DNA of 5,319 nt from an uncultured Lachnospiraceae bacterium (GTDB lineage Bacteria; Bacillota; Clostridia; Lachnospirales; Lachnospiraceae): assembly GCA_945787485.1 (NCBI GenBank), contig CALZHV010000152.1:1-5319 (forward strand), written 5' to 3'. Within the stretch, counting starts at the first letter, position 1. Each line of letters begins with the position of its first letter. Of the stretch, positions 1-4,557 are shown piece after piece. The notes beneath the pieces were generated by a model. It had not been told where the DNA came from and did no database searches. It was given only the letters and a program-made list of their open reading frames with translations. The position numbers and the translations under genes were made by a program.

Positions 1-66
1 GAACATAGTAATTATGCCTAAAAGAACAGCAAGCATTTTCTTTTTCATCTCATTTTTGGTTTTCAT
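1..66 (-). CDS. Exported protein, N-terminal signal sequence only (partial, runs off the left edge)
   Basis: Only the first 22 codons are inside the window, starting at ATG 66-64 on the minus strand. The visible residues have a Lys-rich n-region (MKTKNEMKKK) followed by a hydrophobic stretch (MLAVLLGIITMF), which is the start of a Sec signal peptide or an N-terminal membrane anchor. A strong ribosome site, AAAGGAGA, lies about 5-12 bases upstream (complement of about 71-79), which makes the start convincing. The gene runs away from the first copy of the duplicated promoter block (168-240), just as the secreted protein at 806-1630 runs away from the second copy. The family cannot be told, because everything after the hydrophobic core is missing. 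Confidence 0.75.
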   Translation of the reverse strand, partial: MKTKNEMKKKMLAVLLGIITMF

Positions 67-125
67 AGAAAATCTCCTTTTTGTTTATTATGGTTTTAAG
101 AATACCCTGCAGGAATGTTCTTGAA

Positions 126-154
126 ATTATAAATAACACGGGACTTTACATAAA
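126..154 (-). promoter_or_regulatory. Possible minus-strand promoter for the partial exported-protein gene
   Basis: On the minus strand a perfect TATAAT (131-126) is preceded, after 17 bases, by TTTATG (154-149), which matches the -35 consensus poorly. The expected start near 119 would leave a leader of about 50 bases before the ATG at 66. The weak -35 lies about 10 bp from the tandem boxes at 165-201, so a bound activator or repressor could act on it. This is a sequence match only. Confidence 0.4.
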
Positions 155-164
155 TCAATAATTA

Positions 165-201
165 TTTCAAATTTTGCATATTCTTTTCAAAAATTGCATA
201 T
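165..201 (+). promoter_or_regulatory. Tandem direct-repeat operator (candidate LytTR regulator site), copy 1
   Basis: Two 17-base boxes, TTTCAAATTTTGCATAT (165-181) and TTTCAAAAATTGCATAT (185-201), differ at two positions and are offset by 20 bp, close to two helical turns. LytTR regulators such as AgrA bind pairs of direct repeats spaced about 21-22 bp centre to centre, just upstream of the -35 region; here the second box ends near where a -35 would lie. The box sequence does not match the published staphylococcal AgrA consensus, so assignment to the regulator at 2179-2934 is inference from geometry and from the copy in front of the agr operon. The HTH protein is the other candidate binder. 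Confidence 0.65.
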
Positions 202-240
202 AGCACCTACTTGATAATAAAAACTGTTTATAATATTATA
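168..240 (+). repeat. Duplicated promoter block, copy 1
   Basis: This 73-bp block recurs in the same orientation at 1757-1829 with 69 of 73 identical bases, counted by hand; differences are at 174, 183, 185 and 237. The stretch 186-236 is identical in both copies. Similarity stops sharply at both ends, apart from a short ATGGT match just downstream. The block contains tandem upstream boxes and a TATAAT, so the duplicated unit is a promoter rather than a gene or transposon end. Copy 2 drives the agr operon; copy 1 drives no open reading frame and points at the predicted small RNA. Confidence 0.93.
206..234 (+). promoter_or_regulatory. Activator-dependent promoter, copy 1 (reads into the small RNA)
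   Basis: A perfect TATAAT lies at 229-234. At the usual 17-base spacing the -35 would be CCTACT (206-211), which does not resemble TTGACA; the better hexamer TTGATA (211-216) is only 12 bases away, too close for normal sigma-A use. A good -10, a poor -35 and tandem boxes directly upstream are the hallmarks of a promoter that needs an activator. The predicted transcript start is about 241. Confidence 0.65.
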
Positions 241-345
241 AGAATGGTGTAAGCATCAAACAGAACATAAAGGCGTAATATAATCGGTCGTATCGACATA
301 TAAAGATGGCATATTCAACTGCTTAGTCGAATATGCCTTTTTTAT
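241..345 (+). ncRNA. Predicted agr-co-regulated small RNA, about 100 nt
   Basis: The block from the TATAAT at 229-234 to the terminator at 308-343 holds no credible gene: the ATGs at 244 and 306 give two and six codons without ribosome sites. Transcription from the duplicated promoter would therefore give an RNA of about 100 nt. It would have an unstructured A-rich 5' part, a small hairpin (GTCG 287-290 with CGAC 294-297, loop TAT) and the 3' terminator stem. The promoter is nearly identical to that of the agr operon, so the RNA should respond to the same signal. The position recalls staphylococcal RNAIII, but size and sequence differ and no homology is claimed. Alternative: a vestigial promoter copy beside a terminator that serves the minus-strand genes. 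Confidence 0.55.
308..345 (+). terminator. Intrinsic terminator of the predicted small RNA
   Basis: GGCATATTC (308-316) pairs perfectly with GAATATGCC (329-337). The stem continues past one A/C mismatch with ACT/AGT around a GCTT loop (321-324), and is followed at once by TTTTTT (338-343) and more T residues. This is a textbook rho-independent terminator on the plus strand. It also lies about 60 bases beyond the stop of the minus-strand gene at 402-806. It could end that transcript too, although the U-tract in that direction is weak. Confidence 0.9.
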
Positions 346-401
346 TTTTGGACGTATTGCTATTGACATTTGCAACTTTTTAAAATCTGCGTTTTCTTAT
401 T

Positions 402-806
402 TTAATCGCTGAGATTAGCAACACATATATTGATTATCCATACTTGAATTATGGAAATCATTATTATCAAAAATAATGAAAAGCAATTGATTTTAAATAT
501 ATATGAATAATCAATTTTTAAGATTTGTGTAATAATGGGAATTAAAAAACAAATAATCAAAGGTAAAAACAGAATTTTCAGAAAATCAGCAACCGGTCGA
601 GTTTTTTCAATCTTAATTTTTTTAATCAAAACAATATTTGAAAAAATCATTTCAAATAAGCACAACATGTAAGCATGGAAGGCGTACCTGTTTTCATGAA
701 TGAACAGATCATACATGATAAAAATAAGTAACGCTATTATACCTATTATAATTCGTCTTTTTAACCGCCTTAATTCTAAAAGTAATGCTTTGCAATCATC
801 CGTCAT
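402..806 (-). CDS. Small four-helix membrane protein, coupled to the secreted protein upstream
   Basis: This is a 134-residue protein with a short polar N-terminus (MTDDCKALLLELRRLKRR) and about four hydrophobic segments, near residues 18-36, 43-62, 75-97 and 104-130. A basic loop (KKIKIEKTR, 62-70) fits the positive-inside rule. No catalytic motif or known family is recognised. Its ATG overlaps the TAA of the secreted-protein gene by one base (TAATG), and a GGAG lies about 11 bases before it, so the two are almost certainly co-transcribed and translationally coupled. A small polytopic protein made in step with a secreted one could be an immunity protein, an export helper or an anchor. Immunity is attractive but rests on context alone. 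Confidence 0.78.
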   Translation of the reverse strand: MTDDCKALLLELRRLKRRIIIGIIALLIFIMYDLFIHENRYAFHAYMLCLFEMIFSNIVLIKKIKIEKTRPVADFLKILFLPLIICFLIPIITQILKIDYSYIFKINCFSLFLIIMISIIQVWIINICVANLSD

Positions 807-1630
807 TAGACATAGGTCTCCAATCTGTAAAAATATTCATCATTTGTTATTAATGTACCTAAAAATGCAGATTTAGTTTGAACCATATACAAATATTGAA
901 GGGTAGTAGGATTATAAATATATTTAGTGTTATTGCTGATATCAACTATAGCAGATGCTAGGTTGTGTGATATAATAGACTGTATCAACGCATTTGCAAA
1001 ATCGACAAAAATTGATGCTAATTCATTGGATCCAGTGTATTTAATTGAAATTACTTTTGCAACTGCCCATACTGTCATATTTGCTGAAATATCAACTGAA
1101 ATACTATTTAATGGGCTTCTAGTTTGAAATTGGTGGGTAGACCAATAATTATATCCCGGAACAGATGTAAGATCCGTATAAAAAGAAGTAGCAACTGTTG
1201 TATATGGTGAAATATTTTGATTTACTGTAAACAAATCCGTTGCTATCTCTTCACCGGCAGAAATATAACTAATTCTTGAATTACTATAAATAAATGTATC
1301 GTGCTTGTTTCCTTCAATAATATCTAATGTTATAGCGTCCGTATCTTCTGAATATATAATGGTAGACTCTTCATTGTTTGGCAAATAATTCATTTTAAAT
1401 GCAACACAATCTTCATAAACATCATATCCCATAATATACTCGTTGATAAAACCTTCTGAATACATAAAATCAAATGCATTTGACACCAATGTATTATCAT
1501 ATTCGCTTAAAAAATTTTCTTTAGCAAATTTATGACTATCATAACTTGCAGCGAATGCATTCGGGCACATAGATGTAACAGATAAGACTGATAGTACAAC
1601 TGATAAAATTTTCTTAAAAGTTTTACTCAT
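806..1630 (-). CDS. Secreted protein of unknown family (274 residues), divergent from the agr operon
   Basis: The start chosen is ATG 1630-1628, because AAGGAGA lies about 8 bases upstream and a clear Sec signal peptide follows: basic MSKTFKK, hydrophobic core ILSVVLSVLSV, and a likely signal peptidase I site after AFA (about residue 27). The frame stays open up to 1768, but that extension lacks a ribosome site and overlaps the gene's own promoter. The mature part is about 247 residues, rich in Ser, Thr, Asn, Tyr and acidic residues, with one Cys (75). A moderately hydrophobic region near 205-230 (FVDFANALIQSIISHNLASA) could be an amphipathic or membrane-active helix. No family is recognised. 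It is coupled to the membrane protein downstream and shares its promoter region with the agr operon. This suggests a secreted effector tied to quorum sensing, perhaps a toxin or bacteriocin-like protein; that role is inference. Confidence 0.87.
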   Translation of the reverse strand: MSKTFKKILSVVLSVLSVTSMCPNAFAASYDSHKFAKENFLSEYDNTLVSNAFDFMYSEGFINEYIMGYDVYEDCVAFKMNYLPNNEESTIIYSEDTDAITLDIIEGNKHDTFIYSNSRISYISAGEEIATDLFTVNQNISPYTTVATSFYTDLTSVPGYNYWSTHQFQTRSPLNSISVDISANMTVWAVAKVISIKYTGSNELASIFVDFANALIQSIISHNLASAIVDISNNTKYIYNPTTLQYLYMVQTKSAFLGTLITNDEYFYRLETYV

Positions 1631-1718
1631 GTAAAATTTCTCCTTTAATAAAATTAGATTTAGAATATTGGATCCAGATATTCTATTGCTTTTCGAACTT
1701 GGCCTTTGTTCTGCCTGC

Positions 1719-1747
1719 ATTATAATGAATGATAATATGTATTTCAA
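1719..1747 (-). promoter_or_regulatory. Strong minus-strand promoter for the secreted-protein operon
   Basis: On the minus strand TTGAAA (1747-1742) is followed after exactly 17 bases by TATAAT (1724-1719), a near-consensus sigma-A promoter. The predicted start is near 1712, leaving a leader of about 80 bases before the ATG at 1630. The -35 lies about 10 bp from the tandem boxes at 1757-1790, so this promoter and the agr promoter are back to back around one operator. Because this promoter looks strong by itself, a protein bound at the boxes could either help or repress it. Confidence 0.75.
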
Positions 1748-1756
1748 CGAATAACG

Positions 1757-1790
1757 CAAATTCTGCATATTTTATTCAAAAATTGCATAT
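1757..1790 (+). promoter_or_regulatory. Tandem direct-repeat operator (candidate LytTR regulator site), copy 2
   Basis: CAAATTCTGCATAT (1757-1770) and CAAAAATTGCATAT (1777-1790) have the same 20-bp period as the boxes at 165-201. The second box is identical in the two copies, while the first differs by one base and has lost the preceding TTT. Four of the five differences between the two 73-bp blocks and their edges fall in or around box 1 and the linker, while box 2 and the promoter are unchanged. This suggests box 2 is under the stronger constraint. The likely binder is the regulator encoded just downstream, giving positive autoregulation as in other agr systems. Confidence 0.65.
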
Positions 1791-1794
1791 AGCA

Positions 1795-1823
1795 CCTACT
1801 TGATAATAAAAACTGTTTATAAT
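1795..1823 (+). promoter_or_regulatory. Promoter of the HTH-regulator-kinase operon
   Basis: TATAAT lies at 1818-1823, and a 17-base spacing puts CCTACT (1795-1800) at -35, so the promoter should depend on an activator bound at 1757-1790. The predicted start is near 1830, which gives a leader of about 117 bases before the GTG at 1947. No other convincing promoter was seen before the HTH gene. Confidence 0.65.
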
Positions 1824-1826
1824 ATC

Positions 1827-1855
1827 ATATATATGGTAACTATATATATGGTAAT
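1827..1855 (+). repeat. Short tandem repeat at the agr operon transcript start
   Basis: ATATATATGGTAAC (1827-1840) and ATATATATGGTAAT (1842-1855) match at 13 of 14 positions with a 15-bp period. They cover the predicted transcription start and the first bases of the leader. A GTTAC at 1878-1882 can pair with GTAAC at 1836-1840, so the leader may fold. A role as an operator for the HTH protein or as an RNA element is possible; nothing in the sequence decides between them. Confidence 0.5.
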
Positions 1856-1946
1856 AGATATATTATAACTTATATTTTGTTACTAAATATATGTAAATAC
1901 TATTTTTATTACTTCACATTTATAATAAATATGAGGTGATGAGATA

Positions 1947-2186
1947 GTGGTAAATTCAATAATTAATTATAAGGAATATGGTAAAATACGTTTACGACTA
2001 AATGAATTATTAATAGAGAAAGGTGTAAATAGAAATCAGCTTGCTCAAAGCATTGGTATTCGCCATGTAGTAATTGCAAAATGGTGCAACAACGAAGTGG
2101 AAAGAATGGACCTTGATGTACTGGCAAGAATATGCTTTGCACTTGACTGTGAAATAAGTGATTTGATAGAGTATGTAAATGAATAA
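1947..2186 (+). CDS. Small Cro/C1-type HTH transcriptional regulator
   Basis: This 79-residue protein is almost entirely one helix-turn-helix domain of the Cro/C1 (XRE, YozG-like) type. The bihelical motif spans about residues 29-48 (RNQLAQSIGIRHVVIAKWCN), followed by the usual LDVLARICFALDCEISDLIEY helices, in which DLI marks the family's C-terminal end. Translation starts at GTG 1947, supported by GAGGTGAT at 1933-1940, six bases upstream. It is the first gene of the agr operon and overlaps the response regulator start by eight bases. It has no sensing domain, so it probably acts as a DNA-binding repressor or modulator. Candidate targets are the box promoters, the tandem repeat at 1827-1855 or the divergent secreted-protein promoter. 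Such a gene is not part of the classical staphylococcal agrBDCA set. Confidence 0.92.
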   Translation: MVNSIINYKEYGKIRLRLNELLIEKGVNRNQLAQSIGIRHVVIAKWCNNEVERMDLDVLARICFALDCEISDLIEYVNE

Positions 2187-2934
2187 CCGTATAGTAAGGA
2201 ACATGAAAATACTTAACATTGCTATATGTGATGATGATATCGGTGCTATAGCAAACATTGACAGGCTTATCAACAGATATTTTGAAAATAAGACAACACG
2301 ATTTAAAACGTACAAATTCAGCAGTGGCAGTTCTTTGCTGCAAAGTGATGTTGACTTATATGATATTGTTTTCCTGGATATAAAGATAAATGAAGAAAGT
2401 GGATTGGATGTTGCTAATGAGCTGAACAATTTAGGCTGTACAGCTGTGCTTATGTTGGTTTCACAATATCACCAATTTTTGCCAGATGGATATCGTGTGA
2501 GGGCTTTCAGATATTTACTCAAACAATCCATTGATGCTGTGTTTGACACAGAAATGGATGCCGCAATGGAAGAGTTAAACCTGAAAAAACGGCAATTTAC
2601 ATTTCAGGTGTATAATGATACTTTTCATGTTGATTATGATGATATTATATATTTTATGAGTAACGGCCATAAAGTCAGGGTTGCTACTACTATTGATTTA
2701 CGGAGAGATGAATTTATCGGGAAAATAGATAAAATCGAGCAGGACATCGCCAACGATGTATTTATTCGCATAGCAAAAAGTTATCTCGTAAATGTAAAAC
2801 ATATTAAAGCCATACGTTCCTATAAGGCCTATTTAGATACGGGTGAGGAATTATCCGTATCAAGAAATGGTTATTCAGGAATAGAAGAAAAATATGTAAG
2901 GATTAAACGTAAACTAAATGGAATACATAATTAG
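2179..2934 (+). CDS. agrA: LytTR-family response regulator (AgrA type)
   Basis: This 251-residue regulator is phosphorylated by the neighbouring kinase and activates transcription through a LytTR domain. The receiver domain (about 9-130) has the acidic cluster DDD at 18-20, phospho-acceptor Asp67 (in IVFLDIKI), Ser95 in place of the switch Thr/Ser, and Lys115 in RYLLKQ, where Pro usually follows Lys. The LytTR DNA-binding domain (about 138-245) shows IIYFMSNGHKV, FIRIAKSYLVNVKHI and LSVSRNGY, all typical of the fold. The start at ATG 2179 overlaps the HTH gene and has a weak GAG seven bases before it. ATG 2203 would give the more standard N-terminus MKILNIAICDDD, but its AAGGA is only two bases away, so the start is uncertain by eight residues. 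Likely targets are the two box promoters. Confidence 0.95.
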   Translation: MNNRIVRNMKILNIAICDDDIGAIANIDRLINRYFENKTTRFKTYKFSSGSSLLQSDVDLYDIVFLDIKINEESGLDVANELNNLGCTAVLMLVSQYHQFLPDGYRVRAFRYLLKQSIDAVFDTEMDAAMEELNLKKRQFTFQVYNDTFHVDYDDIIYFMSNGHKVRVATTIDLRRDEFIGKIDKIEQDIANDVFIRIAKSYLVNVKHIKAIRSYKAYLDTGEELSVSRNGYSGIEEKYVRIKRKLNGIHN

Positions 2935-4258
2935 CTTTTTTATCACCCTCATAGAATTTTTAACTTACGACAATATTGTTCAAGCTTTTTTCGGAAGACA
3001 AAATAATATTAGTCGCAAAATAGGGGCACATACTATATATTTTGTGCTCTTTTTTGTTGCGTTCGAAAAAATATATACACAACCAGGATTTGAACTTATC
3101 TATCATCTGTTTGCAGAGGTATCTCTTATCAAGGCTCTTACGGTTATTCTTGCATATACGTATATTGAGCATAGATATGACAATATACCTGTTACAAAAT
3201 GCATTTGCATAATGTCAATACGGTATTCAGTGGTAGTACTGACAGAACTTACTGCTACTGCCGGCATCATATTGTTATTAGGCGTTGACATGAATACTGT
3301 ATTGCAAACGCCTTTGCTGTTCATACTGGTTACTTTTTCTATTAAACTAACACAGTTGCTAATATGCAGACTATTATTAAAATTTGCTGATGACAGGATA
3401 TCTATCAAATTTCTGTCCGACAAAGAGACTGCAATTTTTGACATTATATCACTGTTTTGCTTTATCTCCACTGAGGTACTGGTAAGCTCCAATATTTATG
3501 GTGGCAGTGTTTCAACAGCGAGCATTTTCCTTGCAGCAATGATAGTAGTGATGACACTTTTGTCATTGTTGCTTATGATAAATGTAAATAGAACTAACCG
3601 TCTACAATTTGAGCTGATTACAAGGAATGAAAGAGAAAAATCAAATCATCAATATAGTTTAGCTATAAAAACTGCATACGAAAAGCAAAGAGCACTGACA
3701 CATGAATATAATAATAACCTGGCTGTTCTTAAGGCTATGGCAGAAAACGAGGCTAACTGTTTCTCTGAGGAATATATGATGTATCTGAATAAGCTGGTGG
3801 GCAATATGGAACGCAACCAGCTGGTTGTCAGCAGTGGCAATATGATAATTGATGCCATACTCAACCAGAAATATACCGAAGCATTTCATAATGGAGTGGC
3901 TATCGATTTTAACCTGGAAAACATGACAGGTCTGGCTATCTCTGACGAAGATTTGGTGACTTTGCTTGCCAATTCAATCGATAATGCCATCGCAGCTGCC
4001 AAAGAAAGCCAACAGAAATATATATATATACATATGACCAGAAATGAGTATGAATTTATGTATTCTATTAAAAATTCGGTAAAAGAAAAGGTAAATATAG
4101 TAGATAATACCTTTGTAGCATACGGCGACGATATTTATCATGGTTTTGGACTTAAGAATATAAATGCCTGTGTAAAAAAGTATGACGGTAGAGTTTTGTT
4201 GGAATGTAGTGATAAATATTTTATACTAACAGCACTTGTCCCTGTTGTAATACTGTAA
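2918..4258 (+). CDS. agrC: Polytopic sensor histidine kinase (AgrC type, HPK10-like)
   Basis: This 446-residue membrane kinase is predicted to detect the cyclic peptide outside the cell and phosphorylate the LytTR regulator. The first about 225 residues are mostly hydrophobic, with roughly six membrane segments, the sensor layout of AgrC. A helical linker (about 226-256) leads to the dimerisation/phospho-acceptor helix with His262 in ALTHEYNNNLAVLKA, matching the H-[DE]-Y-x-N pattern of HPK10 kinases. The GHKL ATPase domain shows the N-box in LLANSIDNAIAAA (Asn352, Asn356) and the G-box HGFGLKNI (408-415). The ATG at 2918 overlaps the end of the regulator gene by 17 bases in another frame, so the two are co-translated. 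Length and domain order are normal for AgrC, and no key residue is missing. Confidence 0.95.
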   Translation: MEYIISFFITLIEFLTYDNIVQAFFGRQNNISRKIGAHTIYFVLFFVAFEKIYTQPGFELIYHLFAEVSLIKALTVILAYTYIEHRYDNIPVTKCICIMSIRYSVVVLTELTATAGIILLLGVDMNTVLQTPLLFILVTFSIKLTQLLICRLLLKFADDRISIKFLSDKETAIFDIISLFCFISTEVLVSSNIYGGSVSTASIFLAAMIVVMTLLSLLLMINVNRTNRLQFELITRNEREKSNHQYSLAIKTAYEKQRALTHEYNNNLAVLKAMAENEANCFSEEYMMYLNKLVGNMERNQLVVSSGNMIIDAILNQKYTEAFHNGVAIDFNLENMTGLAISDEDLVTLLANSIDNAIAAAKESQQKYIYIHMTRNEYEFMYSIKNSVKEKVNIVDNTFVAYGDDIYHGFGLKNINACVKKYDGRVLLECSDKYFILTALVPVVIL

Positions 4259-4272
4259 TATACGCACTTTAT

Positions 4273-4298
4273 GCTGCGAAATATGTCGATTTTGCAGT
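4273..4298 (+). terminator. Hairpin between kinase and agrD, possible weak terminator or attenuator
   Basis: CTGCGAAAT (4274-4282) pairs with ATTTTGCAG (4289-4297) with one G-U pair and a six-base loop; a further G-U pair at 4273/4298 is possible. T-rich sequence follows, but the uninterrupted TTTTTT comes only at 4311-4316, too far for a classical terminator. It may reduce read-through from the upstream operon, stabilise the 3' end of the kinase message, or be a processing point. Confidence 0.45.
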
Positions 4299-4303
4299 TA
4301 TTA

Positions 4304-4331
4304 TTGATAGTTTTTTCATTTATTGTACAAT
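4304..4331 (+). promoter_or_regulatory. Candidate promoter for agrD-agrB
   Basis: TTGATA (4304-4309) and TACAAT (4326-4331) are separated by 16 bases, each within one or two bases of the sigma-A consensus. The predicted start near 4338 leaves a leader of about 20 bases that carries the strong ribosome site of agrD. Tandem TTGCATAT boxes are absent here, so this promoter would not depend on the activator and could supply basal peptide. Confidence 0.55.
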
Positions 4332-4360
4332 GTACTCAACTACATAGGAGGTAAAAAAAA

Positions 4361-4516
4361 ATGAAAAAAGCAAAAGAAATTATTGAAGAGAAGCTCAGCG
4401 GTATTAATGAATGGCTGGATGATATCGATTTGGACGAATGGCCACCTAAGTGCAATTCAGCCTTATTTGAACCAGTACGCCCAGCAAAGTTGATTCATTC
4501 TGACGACGAGGAGTAA
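4361..4516 (+). CDS. agrD: AgrD-type cyclic autoinducer peptide precursor, 51 residues
   Basis: The start at ATG 4361 follows a near-perfect ribosome site, TAGGAGGT (4345-4352). The leader (about 1-27) forms an amphipathic helix with hydrophobic residues at I8, L12, I15, L19 and I22, but its polar face is strongly acidic and rich in Asp/Glu. Known AgrD leaders are more hydrophobic. The only cysteine is Cys31 in PPKCNSALF. The tail, starting FEPVRPAKL, aligns with the staphylococcal AgrD tail pattern E-P-x-x-P-x-x-L that AgrB recognises and removes. By that alignment the thiolactone ring would be C-N-S-A-L (31-35); cleavage one residue later would give C-N-S-A-L-F. The exact N-terminal trim of the mature peptide cannot be read from the sequence. 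AgrB follows 41 bases downstream, as expected for the pair. Confidence 0.88.
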   Translation: MKKAKEIIEEKLSGINEWLDDIDLDEWPPKCNSALFEPVRPAKLIHSDDEE

Positions 4517-4521
4517 AATTA

Positions 4522-4546
4522 AGGCACAGAATATTATTCTGTGCCT
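4522..4546 (+). promoter_or_regulatory. Perfect hairpin between agrD and agrB
   Basis: AGGCACAGAAT (4522-4532) and ATTCTGTGCCT (4536-4546) pair without mismatch around a three-base loop. No T-run follows, so it is not a classical terminator. It fills most of the 41-base gap, and the agrB ATG at 4558 has no ribosome site of its own. The hairpin may protect the agrD message, favour peptide over peptidase, or bring the GAGGAG at the end of agrD (4508-4513) nearer to the agrB start. These roles are inference. Confidence 0.7.
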
Positions 4547-4557
4547 GATTTACTAAT

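Larger units (their letters stand above)
1757..1829 (+). repeat. Duplicated promoter block, copy 2
   Basis: This is the second copy of the 73-bp block at 168-240, in the same orientation, with four mismatches. It sits in the divergent gap between the secreted-protein gene (start 1630, minus) and the HTH gene (start 1947, plus). The sequence just left of it, which holds the minus-strand promoter, is not shared with copy 1. The duplication therefore covers the boxes and the plus-strand promoter only. Confidence 0.93.

Noticed and set aside
244..326. Small peptides encoded in the predicted small RNA (ATG at 244 and 306)
   Set aside because: They are two and six codons long with no ribosome site; the RNA looks non-coding.
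927..1127. Plus-strand 66-codon open frame inside the secreted-protein gene
   Set aside because: It is antisense to a gene with a clear ribosome site, signal peptide and promoter; it has no ribosome site and no recognisable domain.
1631..1768. 46-residue N-terminal extension of the secreted protein
   Set aside because: It would place the start inside the operator, upstream of the TATAAT that serves this gene, and would bury the signal peptide in the interior; the internal ATG at 1630 has a good ribosome site.
1833..1868. 11-codon leader peptide at the 5' end of the agr operon transcript
   Set aside because: The ATG is only a few bases from the predicted transcript start, no ribosome site precedes it, and the codons are simple TA-repeat sequence.
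1921..1926. TATAAT close to the HTH gene as a second promoter
   Set aside because: There is no -35 at a usable spacing, and a start near 1932 would fall at the ribosome site, leaving almost no leader.
1963..3492. Minus-strand open frames opposite the HTH, regulator and kinase genes
   Set aside because: They lie opposite well-defined domains, show no family resemblance and have no ribosome sites; they are shadows of the real genes.
4270..4297. A degenerate pair of tandem boxes (ATGCTG and TTTGCAG, 21 bp apart) in front of agrD
   Set aside because: The similarity to the TTGCATAT boxes is weak, and the same bases are better explained as the two arms of a hairpin.
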